From positions 1-64,000 of the forward strand of contig NZ_BPEW01000024.1 in NCBI RefSeq assembly GCF_019654975.1: a DNA stretch of 64,000 nt, in the 5' to 3' direction. A program made the translations under genes and the position numbers. Within the stretch, counting starts at the first letter, position 1. Every line of letters starts with the position of its first letter. Below the pieces are notes generated by a model. It had not been told where the DNA came from and searched no databases. It saw only the letters and a list, made by a program, of their open reading frames with translations. This document shows positions 35,221 through 43,694 of the stretch, in pieces. The DNA comes from Shewanella sp. c952 (lineage in GTDB: Bacteria > Pseudomonadota > Gammaproteobacteria > Enterobacterales > Shewanellaceae).

Positions 35221-36480
35221 CTATTTTTTGTGCCAAATAAGTGTGAATTGGGTGAAACCTGGCTGACTTTTTAGCGTAACTTTCCCCTGATGTCGATCCA
35301 TGATCCGCTTAATAATTGCTAAACCCAATCCATGACCTTTATTGCCATTTGTACTGGTTTCACTGCGGTAAAAGGGTTCAAAAATTTTCAGCTGATCCTG
35401 CGCTAATATCCCTTCGCCATCATCAGTCACAGATAATAAAATCTGTTCTCCTTCAACACTTATTTCCACTGTTATTTTATCAACGCAAAAGCGCTGGGCG
35501 TTGGTAATTAGGTTCTGTAATGCTCGCTCAATCAAAGACGGTTCGGCCATGATTTGCGCCGCAGTTTCTGTTTCAATTAACTCTATAGGCGTTGAATGGT
35601 GTGTCTGTAAACGGCTAATAGTTTGTTTAGCAAGGCTGTTTAATTCACAACGCTCAAACTGCAGTCCCTCTCTTTGGGTTTCTAAACTCGCGTAGGTAAG
35701 CAGCTCTTGCAGTAAGTTTTCCATCTCCTTGATATCGAGCTGCATCTCATCGAGAAAATCTTGTCGGCGCTGGGGATCTGATTCCGGCAGGCAATATTGT
35801 GGGATCAATGCTAGGGCGAATTTAAGGCGGGCAAGCGGCGTTCGGATTTCATGGGACACTGCATTCGACAGGTGTTTTTGATTTTCAATCAATGCACTTA
35901 TATGCGCAGCCATATCATTAAACGTGGTTGCTAGCGGTAATACTTGTGAGCGCTTAGTCAGCTTAATGCGGGTATTCCATTTGGCTTGGCCAAATTCCTT
36001 GGTTGCATTACGCAGTGTTTTCAAATCTTTAGATAGTGGCCAGACCCAGATAAGGGCGACAAAAGCTAAGGACAAATAAAAGAATATATTATAAAGACCC
36101 CTTAAGCTGGCATCAGGGTCGAGCTCTATTGGCCCCGCCATTAGGATATGCTCGCCGACCGCAATAAATTGTAGCTCATGGTTGATATCATAGGGGGTGG
36201 CGATCACGGCATCATTTTGCACCATTTGATCTTCTGAGAATGCAACTTGATCGGCATCGAGTAATGCTAGCGGGAATTTGGGATTGTTATTGATGCTTTT
36301 GAGCATCTCATGCCGCTCAGTGTGTGGCAGCTTGCTTAGCACTTGCGCTAAAGCAACTAAAGGTGCGTCTAGCGCACCTTCTTGATCGACATTCTTTTTC
36401 CAAAGACTATCGAGCGTCCAACCTATACCCAGAAAGCCTAGGCTTAACAATAGATATAAGCTTAAAAATAGACGCTTCAT
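35221..36480 (-). CDS. RstB-like sensor histidine kinase
   Basis: This 419-residue inner-membrane kinase has a transmembrane helix at about 3-22, a periplasmic domain of about 100 residues, and a second helix at about 130-148. A HAMP region follows (about 149-198), then HisKA with the phosphoacceptor His in SNAVSHEIRTPLARLKF (about 210), and HATPase_c with LQNLITNAQRF, VTDDGEGI and HGLGLAIIKRI. It resembles RstB/CpxA-class kinases. It is the last gene of the mipA-DUF3019-regulator-kinase operon, 18 bases after the regulator. Confidence 0.92.
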   Translation of the reverse strand: MKRLFLSLYLLLSLGFLGIGWTLDSLWKKNVDQEGALDAPLVALAQVLSKLPHTERHEMLKSINNNPKFPLALLDADQVAFSEDQMVQNDAVIATPYDINHELQFIAVGEHILMAGPIELDPDASLRGLYNIFFYLSLAFVALIWVWPLSKDLKTLRNATKEFGQAKWNTRIKLTKRSQVLPLATTFNDMAAHISALIENQKHLSNAVSHEIRTPLARLKFALALIPQYCLPESDPQRRQDFLDEMQLDIKEMENLLQELLTYASLETQREGLQFERCELNSLAKQTISRLQTHHSTPIELIETETAAQIMAEPSLIERALQNLITNAQRFCVDKITVEISVEGEQILLSVTDDGEGILAQDQLKIFEPFYRSETSTNGNKGHGLGLAIIKRIMDRHQGKVTLKSQPGFTQFTLIWHKK

Positions 36481-36498
36481 TTGTGGCTAACTTGAAAG

Positions 36499-37212
36499 TT
36501 AGTTATTCCATGCTTCCGGTGCGAATAGATATCCCTGTCCCCAAACCGTTTTAATCCTAAAAGGTGTTTCGATGTTGTCACCCAGTTTCTTTCTCAAGCG
36601 CGAAATACGCACATCTATCTTTCTATCTTTACCGTCAAAGTCGATGTTTAGCAAGTACTGATAGATATACTGGCGGCTCATGACTTGACCAGCTTGAGAA
36701 GCGAGTAACCATAATAGTTCAAACTCATGGCTGGTAAGATCAACTTCCGTCTCGCCTAAGCGAATGGCTTGAGTGTGTGGGTCGATACTTAGTTTACCAA
36801 AGCTTAAACAGTGAGATTCAACTTGAGGTGGCTTAGCTTGACGACGCAGCAAGTTATTAATTCTGGCAACTAACAGAGCTGGATCGACCGGTTTGACCAC
36901 ATAATCATCTGCACCTAGTTCTAGGCCTTTAATTTGGTCTTCGTTTGAACCTAATGCGCTCATCAATAAGATAGGACCAGCAAAGTAGTCTGGAAGCTTC
37001 TCACAAAGTGTTAAGCCATCCATGCCTGGCAGCATTATATCTAACAGAATAATGTCAGGTTTATAGTTGATGAGGCGGGTTAAGACTGTATCTCCGCGAC
37101 GCTCGACTTCGACGTGCATTCCATGCGATTTTAAGTAGTCTACGATCAAGTTGGCCAGACGAATGTCATCTTCTACGAGTAGGACTCTATGCGTAGATTG
37201 AGAGTTGGTCAT
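36499..37212 (-). CDS. OmpR-family response regulator
   Basis: This 237-residue regulator has a receiver domain with acidic pair ED at 14-15, phosphoacceptor Asp about 58 (IILLDIMLPGMDG) and conserved Lys in DDYVVKPVDP (about 109). Its winged-helix DNA-binding domain has LTSHEFELLWLLASQAGQ, RKIDVRISRLRKKLGD and IKTVWGQGYLFAPE. It resembles RstA. The ATG at 37212 overlaps the stop of the DUF3019 gene (TAATG), so translation is coupled; an in-frame start 15 bases upstream is unlikely. It probably controls its own operon in response to an envelope signal (inference). Confidence 0.93.
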   Translation of the reverse strand: MTNSQSTHRVLLVEDDIRLANLIVDYLKSHGMHVEVERRGDTVLTRLINYKPDIILLDIMLPGMDGLTLCEKLPDYFAGPILLMSALGSNEDQIKGLELGADDYVVKPVDPALLVARINNLLRRQAKPPQVESHCLSFGKLSIDPHTQAIRLGETEVDLTSHEFELLWLLASQAGQVMSRQYIYQYLLNIDFDGKDRKIDVRISRLRKKLGDNIETPFRIKTVWGQGYLFAPEAWNN

Positions 37213-37631
37213 TAGAATAAACTCCATGGGTTGCGGTAGCGACGCCTAACCTGAGGCGACGAAGCTTGAGTAACTTTTAATTTTACACCCGCAAGCGTCT
37301 CGTGGGTATCTTTGTCTATCATGACAAACTGAATATCTTTGTTTGCACTGATATTTACCGCTAAAGAGTTAACGTCTGGTGAACTGTTGCACCATTTCTT
37401 TAGTTCTTTGTAATCAGAAAGGATACAAATGGGGCGGTCGTGCAACAATTCCCACCCAAGTACAACTTCAGTATTGCAGGTTTCTTCATCTGCACTGGTA
37501 ATACAAATCTCGGGAGATAGGCTTAGGCTTGCTGCCAATGGCTCATCTTCATCTTCATCAGCGACAGCGTAGCCGCTCAATACTGAGCAGAAAATAAAAC
37601 AGAGAAATAATTTTTTAGTTAGCGATAGCAC
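37212..37631 (-). CDS. DUF3019 periplasmic protein
   Basis: This 139-residue protein has a Sec signal (LFLCFIFCSVLSGYAVA) and an acidic start to the mature domain (DEDEDEP). DUF3019 signature features are LSLSPEICITSADEETCNTEVVLGW, a Cys pair in RPICILSDYKELKKWCNS, and LAVNISANKDIQFVMIDKDT. Four Cys residues suggest two disulfides. DUF3019 genes are regularly found with MipA/OmpV and a two-component pair, as here, so the protein may take part in sensing; that is inference. It lies 5 bases after mipA and overlaps the regulator. Confidence 0.88.
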   Translation of the reverse strand: MLSLTKKLFLCFIFCSVLSGYAVADEDEDEPLAASLSLSPEICITSADEETCNTEVVLGWELLHDRPICILSDYKELKKWCNSSPDVNSLAVNISANKDIQFVMIDKDTHETLAGVKLKVTQASSPQVRRRYRNPWSLF

Positions 37632-37636
37632 TGATA

Positions 37637-38515
37637 TTAAAACCTGTATGCTGCGCCTACAAAATAGGTAGTTGTGTAATCTTTCTCGACTAGAGGACTA
37701 TCAACAATTGCGTCGGCAATGTCGGTATAGCGGGCAACCAGCAGTAAATTCCAATTCTCAGTTAACACATATTGTCCTGTAAATTCGATACTTTGATTCA
37801 AAGCTGACTCCGCTTGATACTTCTCGCTCCAATAAGGGCTTTCACTCGGTCTGATACCATAGTAATAGTCAACGACTTGTTCGCTCTTCCAGTCTAACAC
37901 TGCAGCAAACTCAAAATTCCAACTCTCTAGCGGAATATTGTACAACCATTTTAGCTGAGCTTCTGTTCCGTTGTGCACATTAAAAAGATCATGTGCAACA
38001 GAGGCTTTAACTATACCAAACCTTGTGTAAAGAAAAGCCTCTGCTCCGCCAAGATAGGTAAAGTTTCTATTTGTTAATTCACTGGTGTCGATTTCTGGTT
38101 CGCTACTAGCGGCCATTATAGTCGGACCTTTGGTCGTTGCACGTTCGACACTATTTCCTTTTAACAGAAAAATATTAGAGGGATCCCAACGATAGAAGAA
38201 AGCGCGATCAGTACTAAAGGTGCCGACTAAATTGATTGTGTAATTCTCACCTTCAGTGAGAGTGTAACCAATATTACCGTTATCAAAAAACCATTGGTCA
38301 CCGTAGTAAGCAATGGTAGGAATGGCATAAAGAGGAATATCATCAAAATCTTTAAGCGGATTAGATTTCTCACCATAGCCAAGTGCAATACCAATATCCC
38401 AACGACCCACTTCAATGCAGTCGCTGTTGTTATCGCAGCCTTCACTGCTGTTGCTAGCATGGGCTGTGGTTGTTAAGAAGCTAATGCTTAAGATTAGCGC
38501 CAATAAATAATGCAT
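37637..38515 (-). CDS. MipA/OmpV family outer membrane protein
   Basis: This 292-residue protein has a signal peptide (LILSISFLTTTAHA) and a MipA/OmpV β-barrel: VGRWDIGIALGYGEKSNPL, IPLYAIPTIAYYGDQWFFDNG, GYTLTEGENYTINLVG, and C-terminal YFVGAAYRF ending in the aromatic residue expected of outer-membrane proteins. A short Cys pair (GCDNNSDC) sits at the mature N-terminus. It is the first gene of the operon with DUF3019 and the two-component pair. A CRP-like site lies about 100 bases upstream. Confidence 0.88.
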   Translation of the reverse strand: MHYLLALILSISFLTTTAHASNSSEGCDNNSDCIEVGRWDIGIALGYGEKSNPLKDFDDIPLYAIPTIAYYGDQWFFDNGNIGYTLTEGENYTINLVGTFSTDRAFFYRWDPSNIFLLKGNSVERATTKGPTIMAASSEPEIDTSELTNRNFTYLGGAEAFLYTRFGIVKASVAHDLFNVHNGTEAQLKWLYNIPLESWNFEFAAVLDWKSEQVVDYYYGIRPSESPYWSEKYQAESALNQSIEFTGQYVLTENWNLLLVARYTDIADAIVDSPLVEKDYTTTYFVGAAYRF

Positions 38516-38613
38516 ATATTGATATCGACTTATGATTACAAAATTAACAAAAGAGAATATAGAGTATCACTATTTGCTAATGGCAGCATGGGGTTAAAGT
38601 GGATTTGTTGCAA

Positions 38614-38629
38614 AGTGATACAGGTCACA
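38614..38629. promoter_or_regulatory. CRP-like site upstream of mipA operon
   Basis: AGTGATACAGGTCACA matches the NGTGA-N6-TCACN pattern of CRP sites at nine of ten core positions. It lies about 100 bases upstream of the MipA/OmpV gene start in a 378-bp gap. Real binding is unproven. Confidence 0.4.
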
Positions 38630-38840
38630 AAGTGCTCAATCGAAGACTCAAGTTTGCGCCACTGTAAGTGTGATTATTTCGGACCAGCCAAATTCAGTTG
38701 GACATAAAAATCTTAGGCTGCTGAATAAGCTAAAGTTTACTCATTATTGAATGGTTAGGTTAAAAAACATGTCCGCCTTTAATCTAACGCTTTAGCTAAG
38801 GGTTTGCCTTTATTAAGCATGCTAATACTCATCACACTAT

Positions 38841-38877
38841 GCAACTCAGCTGAACATTATTTTTTAAGCTGAGTTGC
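38841..38877 (-). terminator. Strong hairpin after the YcxB-like gene
   Basis: GCAACTCAGCT and AGCTGAGTTGC form a perfect 11-bp stem with a 15-base loop. It lies 17 bases beyond the end of the minus-strand gene at 38894. There is no good T run after the stem, so it may be a terminator of weaker type or an mRNA 3' stabiliser. Confidence 0.5.
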
Positions 38878-38893
38878 GTTAATTTGAGCCCGC

Positions 38894-39376
38894 TCACGCT
38901 TCGCTGTTACTTTTACTCGCGACAAATGCAATGGCTTCTTCATCTAGACTACGCTTGGAAAGGTAGCTGACGCTTTTAGCCTGATTGAGTAAAAAGCCTT
39001 GTTCAGTCTCTTTGATTGCAACGATATCTTGCCAAAGAATGGTGCCTTTGACATAGAAAGAATCATTAGAGATCCCCTTAGTATCAATCGTTAAAGTCAC
39101 TTCATTATTGGCCGCCTTACTCATCATCTGGCGCAGCAGCCACCATGGTTTTTTGTAACGAATGTTGAGTGCCTCTAAAACCCCTAAGGCGATTAAAAAC
39201 CAAGAGGCATAGGCATTGATACCAGTCAGCAGTAATAGCACACCAATAAGAGTAAAGATGATTGCCTTTCGATATGCACGTATCGATGTATCGGTAGTGA
39301 CGGATTCATCAAAGCACTCGCTAAAGTGACTTTTATCTAAAGTGTACTGTGTGGTGTAGCTGTATTTAGAGTTCAT
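38894..39376 (-). CDS. YcxB-like membrane protein
   Basis: This 160-residue protein has two close transmembrane helices (IIFTLIGVLLLLTGINAYASW and FLIALGVLEAL, about 40-70), followed by a cytoplasmic β-rich domain. The domain has VTLTIDTKGISNDS, TILWQDIVAIKETEQGFLL and SVSYLSKRSLD, the pattern of the YcxB C-terminal domain, a PH-like fold. The function is unknown. No ribosome site is obvious before the ATG at 39376. Confidence 0.7.
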   Translation of the reverse strand: MNSKYSYTTQYTLDKSHFSECFDESVTTDTSIRAYRKAIIFTLIGVLLLLTGINAYASWFLIALGVLEALNIRYKKPWWLLRQMMSKAANNEVTLTIDTKGISNDSFYVKGTILWQDIVAIKETEQGFLLNQAKSVSYLSKRSLDEEAIAFVASKSNSEA

Positions 39377-39512
39377 TAGGGCTCATTCGTTTGATGCTTG
39401 GGTGCCAGTGCAACTAGCAATTGGCTTAAGTTTGCATATAGTTGATTAACTCAGGCTTAATCGCGCTATATTGAAGCAAAGCGTGATAATGATAAAGGGA
39501 TTAAAACCGACT

Positions 39513-39851
39513 ATGGCAACGATACCGAAAGATTTTGTTAATTATAAATCAACGCCGCTATTTGATAAGGACACTGTGCCGAAGATGTTCCTGCACCTGC
39601 ATAACACTAAAGCGGGAGTATATGGGAAGATCCATGTACTGCGTGGCACACTTAAGTTTTACGGCTTTAAAGATAGGCGAGCAGAGGTTGAAAATGAACT
39701 CATTATTGAAGTCGGGCAAACCGCTATCTCGCCACCACAGTATTGGCATAAAGTTGAGTTAATGACGGCTGACACCCAGTTTCGGGTCGATTTTTGGGCA
39801 CAAGCTGGATCTGCTATTGTTGCAGAAAATCAAAGTGAAAGAGACGCCTAG
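39513..39851 (+). CDS. DUF1971 cupin-like protein
   Basis: This 112-residue protein matches the DUF1971 family related to the N-terminal domain of tellurite-resistance TehB. Features are IPKDFVNYKSTPLFDKDTVP, HLHNTKAGVYGKIHVLRGTL, QTAISPPQYWHKVELM with a conserved His, and TQFRVDFW. These are small cupin folds possibly binding an anion or metal. I choose the ATG at 39513, which gives the family's usual N-terminus, with AAGGGA about 12 bases upstream. In-frame starts at 39471 (TTG) or between would lengthen it. Confidence 0.8.
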   Translation: MATIPKDFVNYKSTPLFDKDTVPKMFLHLHNTKAGVYGKIHVLRGTLKFYGFKDRRAEVENELIIEVGQTAISPPQYWHKVELMTADTQFRVDFWAQAGSAIVAENQSERDA

Positions 39852-39904
39852 CCAATCGCAGTACTGCAAAGTTATGGCTGTGCTCAGCTAGAAGTTTACT
39901 TCTG

Positions 39905-40789
39905 TTAGTGGCTGACGGGCTTTATCGCTAAAATGTCACACTTTAATTGATCGATGATGACCGATGAGGTGTGACCTTTTAAATCACTGATAAAGCCGTG
40001 ATGTTCACCCGCACCAATCACTAACAAATTGGCATTACACCGGTTAGCGATGACAGGGATGACGTGATCGGGAAGCCCCTGTTCAAGGTGTAGATGGTCA
40101 CTTTCTAGCTGGTAGGCTCTTGCTGAGTCAACCAAATGCCCCCAATGCTGACTTCTTTGCTGTTCATCGCTAATGAAGTTTGCCTCACGTTTGATGGACA
40201 TGCTCCAGTTTTCCAGCTGGTAACAATTTAGCAGATGGATGTCATTTTCCAGCAGGCTAGCTAATTGCTGGCTATCTTCTAGCAAGTCCTGATTCAATTC
40301 TCTATGAGCAATGTTAGAAGCGGCCGTTTCTAATGCGGTTAAAATGTGCCCCTGCTTTTGCCATGACTTGTTACCGACGATTAAAATAGGTAGGTTACTT
40401 TCTCGCAGCAGGTGGTCCTCGCAGCTGGGCACAAATTCACTGACTATAGTGTTGTGGTGCTGATTATTCATCACCACTAAATCATAGTCACAGGCATTGG
40501 TCTCATTAAGAATCGCAATGTGGTCTTTGGTGTTTTTAATTTGCTTAACCTCGACTTCGACACCTAGGCGTTGATACTTACTGAGTAGCTTATTGACAAA
40601 TAACATTGGGTCGAGCGCATTATCGGGGATTAATCCTAAGCGGTTGAGAAAGTTGTTATAAGGTTTTTCCACTTTTAAGGCGGTGACCTTAGCTTTGGTT
40701 TTACAGGCAAGTTGCAGCGCTTTGTTCAAGGCAAATTGGGCGACGGAATTATTGTCGACTAACGCTAATGTATGGTGGTAGGAGATCAT
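39905..40789 (-). CDS. Tandem universal stress protein (UspE-like)
   Basis: This protein of about 295 residues has two UspA-type domains. The first has TLALVDNNSVAQFALNKALQLA and ends in LPILIVGNKSW. The second has a weakened N-terminal half (ILTALETAAS) and ends in NANLLVIGAGEHHGF with a GHTSSVIIDQLKCDILAIK motif, which resembles the ATP-binding G-2x-G-9x-G(S/T) pattern. It is probably a cytoplasmic stress-response protein. Two starts are possible: 40804 and 40789 (GGAG 9 bases upstream), and I choose the latter. Confidence 0.82.
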   Translation of the reverse strand: MISYHHTLALVDNNSVAQFALNKALQLACKTKAKVTALKVEKPYNNFLNRLGLIPDNALDPMLFVNKLLSKYQRLGVEVEVKQIKNTKDHIAILNETNACDYDLVVMNNQHHNTIVSEFVPSCEDHLLRESNLPILIVGNKSWQKQGHILTALETAASNIAHRELNQDLLEDSQQLASLLENDIHLLNCYQLENWSMSIKREANFISDEQQRSQHWGHLVDSARAYQLESDHLHLEQGLPDHVIPVIANRCNANLLVIGAGEHHGFISDLKGHTSSVIIDQLKCDILAIKPVSH

Positions 40790-41075
40790 AGTGAAATACT
40801 CCATTTTCCTTTCACTCTATTTCGAACAACTGTAGTCGAAAGCCCAGTAAAAACACGGCTTAGCTAATATCGAATTACGCTTAAAGCTTGCCTTGTAAGT
40901 GCTTTTCAATCTAATTACGATAACGCGCTGAATTCCTTCGTATCAACTATGCATCCTTTTCACTCATTCAAATAATTTCAAAATAAATAAATGAGTAAAT
41001 GTAATGTTAATTAACTTTAACCTGGCATTAACATGGTGGTTAGGTAACATTTTGTGGTCATCAAGGAGTAGTGAT

Positions 41076-41279
41076 ATGCCAGCAACCGACATAGTAAAAA
41101 TAGAGCCACTGACAGCTAAACCTGCCTGTTTTGAGCTAAATGATCTGCTGCAAATGCAGGTTGAATTTGCGCTAATAAAATCAGTGTCGCAATCGAAGAC
41201 GTTAGCAGCGATGTTATTTATCGGTATTACCTTTTTTAGTGCTTTTGGGCTTTTTCTGCTTCACATGGCACCGAGCTAG
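41076..41279 (+). CDS. Small single-pass membrane protein
   Basis: This 67-residue protein starts at the ATG at 41076, with AAGGAG 7 bases upstream; an earlier in-frame start at 41004 lacks a ribosome site. The N-terminal half is soluble (ATDIVKIEPLTAKPACFELN), and a hydrophobic helix near the C-terminus (LAAMLFIGITFFSAFGLFLL) is followed by HMAPS, giving a tail-anchored layout. No family was recognised. It lies about 80 bases upstream of another small membrane protein and may be in the same transcript. Confidence 0.55.
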   Translation: MPATDIVKIEPLTAKPACFELNDLLQMQVEFALIKSVSQSKTLAAMLFIGITFFSAFGLFLLHMAPS

Positions 41280-41361
41280 TAGACACATGCTATTCAACGG
41301 AACTGCAGCAGCAGTTAATTAATTTAACCCCAACCACTATCTGTGAGGCTAAGGAGAGGCG

Positions 41362-41607
41362 ATGTTTGTATTTGCAATGGAACTTGCGTTTTGGGTTGTG
41401 TGGGATTTAGTACTCTCGTTTATCTTGTATTTTACTGGCGCCGTAGTGATCCGTATTTTCACCTTTGGTAAAACCTGCTACCCCTTAGCACCAACCAGCT
41501 TTTTTCAGCGTCGAAAAGTGCAGAAAAGGGATCCGTTTAATAGCGCTTTCATCGTTGGTTTTCTATTCTATGCTTTGTTGTTTGCTGCTGCGATTTGGCT
41601 TGCGTAG
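41362..41607 (+). CDS. Small two-helix membrane protein
   Basis: This 81-residue protein has two hydrophobic helices (AFWVVWDLVLSFILYFTGAV and FIVGFLFYALLFAAAIWLA) joined by a basic loop (FQRRKVQKRDPF). AAGGAG lies 5 bases before the ATG. The layout is that of small inner-membrane proteins of unknown role found in Shewanella. No family was recognised. Confidence 0.6.
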   Translation: MFVFAMELAFWVVWDLVLSFILYFTGAVVIRIFTFGKTCYPLAPTSFFQRRKVQKRDPFNSAFIVGFLFYALLFAAAIWLA

Positions 41608-41715
41608 AACTGCTTTTAGGATCCGCTTAGTCATAAGTTGAAGTTCAAACATCTGTTTACATTCTGTGCATTCAACAGTAGCTTAGCGTTAAATAACAGT
41701 TACTAGCAGAATCAA

Positions 41716-42468
41716 ATGACAATTAGAAAAACAATTTTGATCACTGGGGCCAGTTCCGGCCTTGGCCGTGGTATGGCCCTCGAGTTTGCCCATAAAGGCC
41801 GAAATTTGGCATTGTGTGCCCGTCGAATAGACAGGCTTGAAGCTTTAAAAACCGAGCTTGAAACGATTAACCCGTCTATCAAAGTCTCAATAAAAACTCT
41901 CGATGTCATCAATCATCAACAAGTATTCGAAGTGTTCGAAGCCTTTAACAAAGAGCTGGGTAGTATCGACAGGATTATCATTAATGCTGGTATGGGCAAA
42001 GGAGCGTCTATCGGTACCGGTCACTTTGAGGCAAACAAGCAAACCGCTGAGACCAATTTTGTTGCATTAATTGCTCAAGCAGAAGCGGCGATGCAGATTT
42101 TTAGAGCGCAGAACGCAGGTCATTTAGTGACTATCTCTTCGGTGAGTGCTGTGCGCGGTTTTAGACGGGCAATGACTGTCTATGCGGCGACTAAAGCTGC
42201 GGTGACTTCATTGACTGAAGGGATCCGCATTGATGTGATGTACACGCCAATTAGCGTCAGCTGTATTCACCCTGGGTTTATTCGTAGCGAAATCAACGAC
42301 CATGTCGAGAAGGTGCCTTTTATCGTCGATACCGACGTTGGCTGTCGCGCCATGGTTAAAGCGATAGAGGCCGAAAAAGCCAATAGTTTTGTACCGAGCT
42401 GGCCATGGGCAGTATTGCACTGGATACTGCGAGTTGCGCCCAGTTCGTGGGTCAAAAAAATGAGTTGA
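41716..42468 (+). CDS. Short-chain dehydrogenase/reductase
   Basis: This 250-residue Rossmann-fold SDR has the cofactor motif TGASSGLGRGMALEFA (about 10-25), NAG in IIINAGMGKG (about 90), the catalytic Ser in VTISSVSAVRG and YAATKAA (Tyr and Lys of YxxxK, about 155-159). CARRIDRL after the second strand suggests NADP(H) preference through the basic residues. The substrate is unknown. No close operon partner is seen; the next gene is convergent. Confidence 0.9.
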   Translation: MTIRKTILITGASSGLGRGMALEFAHKGRNLALCARRIDRLEALKTELETINPSIKVSIKTLDVINHQQVFEVFEAFNKELGSIDRIIINAGMGKGASIGTGHFEANKQTAETNFVALIAQAEAAMQIFRAQNAGHLVTISSVSAVRGFRRAMTVYAATKAAVTSLTEGIRIDVMYTPISVSCIHPGFIRSEINDHVEKVPFIVDTDVGCRAMVKAIEAEKANSFVPSWPWAVLHWILRVAPSSWVKKMS

Positions 42469-42505
42469 TCAGGCTCACTGTTGTGACGTCACATCGCTGC
42501 GGTTA

Positions 42506-42922
42506 TCAGTAGCGATTTCGCTCGCTTGGCACATCACTAAGGTATTGTACAAATTCTACTTCATAACCATCTGGGTCAATATAATAGGCATTGCGGCGAT
42601 AGGGATCTTCTGCGCCATCTTTATCGACGGGATGGCCAATGGCGGCTAGTCGTGCAATGACGCCGTCAAGATCGTCCACCACAAAAGCAAAATGAGCCAG
42701 CCCAACTTGATGACCACTTAAGTCGCGGTTATTGCCAACGCCATCATCGTTAAAGGTTAAGTACTGGTAGTCATCGCCAAAGTGAACCCAGTTTCGGTCC
42801 ACTCCATACCACTGACTGACACCACCGCCACGGGTTTTCCAGTGAGGGAAAATAGCTTGATAAAAGGCCAGTGTTGTTGGGATATCTTTTACCACCAAAT
42901 TTAAATGTTCTAGATGCATCAT
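42506..42922 (-). CDS. VOC (glyoxalase/bleomycin-resistance) family protein
   Basis: This 138-residue single-domain VOC protein has the paired βαβββ units: LEHLNLVVKDIPTTLAFYQ and, in the second half, LAHFAFVVDDLDGVIARL with YYIDPDGYEVEFVQYL. The conserved His near the N-terminus and Glu in EVEFVQ are the usual metal ligands. Specific activity cannot be assigned. AAGGAG precedes the ATG. It follows the flavin reductase gene by 39 bases and is probably in its operon. Confidence 0.87.
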   Translation of the reverse strand: MMHLEHLNLVVKDIPTTLAFYQAIFPHWKTRGGGVSQWYGVDRNWVHFGDDYQYLTFNDDGVGNNRDLSGHQVGLAHFAFVVDDLDGVIARLAAIGHPVDKDGAEDPYRRNAYYIDPDGYEVEFVQYLSDVPSERNRY

Positions 42923-42961
42923 AATGTGCTCCTTGCTGTTGCTCTTGGGTTAACTTGGGTG

Positions 42962-43570
42962 TTACATGCCGTAACTGTACTCTTGTTGTTTAGGGTAGGG
43001 CTTATTTTGATGATTACTGCGTATAACGGTTAAAGCCTCGCTGTATTGCGCCAACATGTACAAGCAGTAGTCGATGCGTTCACGTAATTGCTTATCACGA
43101 TCATCAACGGCTTGTTCAGTATTTAATACCTGCTCGACATTACGAATAATGAGGTGATCAGGTGTTGCAACCAGCTTATTGTTTTTTAGCGCATTCATTC
43201 TCAATTCTGCAATGGGGTAGGCACCGCTAATCCCGCTTACTACTGAGACCAACAACGCCGGTTTGTGCGCTGTATCTTGGTTATTACACATCAACAAGAA
43301 ATTCTTTATCAGTGGCGATGCCATTCCGCCCCATTCTGGGGTGATAAGTATTAGTGCATCTGCACGTTTTACCTGTTGTGAGATAAACGGCCAGCGACTG
43401 CCATCGGTCGTTTTACTCTCGGGATCGCCATCCCAAAAAGGCAGTTGATATTGGCAAAGCTCAATGTGTTTCACTTTATGACTCGGTGGAATCTGTTGCA
43501 TTAAGTATTGAGCAACTTTGGCGCTTTGGGAGTCCTTTCTTTGGCTTCCGCTAACAATAACTAATTCCAT
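42962..43570 (-). CDS. NADPH-dependent FMN reductase family protein
   Basis: This 202-residue flavodoxin-like protein has SGSQRKDSQSAKVAQYL (phosphate loop, about 7-23), LPFWDGDPESKT, ILITPEWGGMASPLIKNFL (flavin-contact loop) and VVSGISGAYPIAELRM. These enzymes reduce quinones, azo compounds or FMN using NAD(P)H. It is divergent from a probable Fe-S regulator across a 124-bp region with inverted repeats, and shares an operon with the VOC gene. That arrangement suggests redox- or electrophile-responsive control (inference). Confidence 0.9.
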   Translation of the reverse strand: MELVIVSGSQRKDSQSAKVAQYLMQQIPPSHKVKHIELCQYQLPFWDGDPESKTTDGSRWPFISQQVKRADALILITPEWGGMASPLIKNFLLMCNNQDTAHKPALLVSVVSGISGAYPIAELRMNALKNNKLVATPDHLIIRNVEQVLNTEQAVDDRDKQLRERIDYCLYMLAQYSEALTVIRSNHQNKPYPKQQEYSYGM

Positions 43571-43651
43571 TTAAGTAAACCTTTTTGTTTATTAAGTTTT
43601 AAGTAAAGTAATATCTTTACATAATAAAGTAAAGATAAAAGTTTACTTAAA
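43570..43651. promoter_or_regulatory. Nested inverted repeats between flavin reductase and its regulator
   Basis: TTTAAGTAAAC (43570-43580) is inverted as GTTTACTTAAA (43641-43651), and inside lies ATCTTTAC (43613-43620) inverted as GTAAAGAT (43629-43636). A further AAGTAAAG stands at 43601-43608. This region separates the divergent genes and is very probably the operator for the 43695-44318 regulator. Confidence 0.65.
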
Positions 43652-43694
43652 AGCTGGTTCAGTAATAATGTGCACTAAGCGTTAAGGGGAAACT

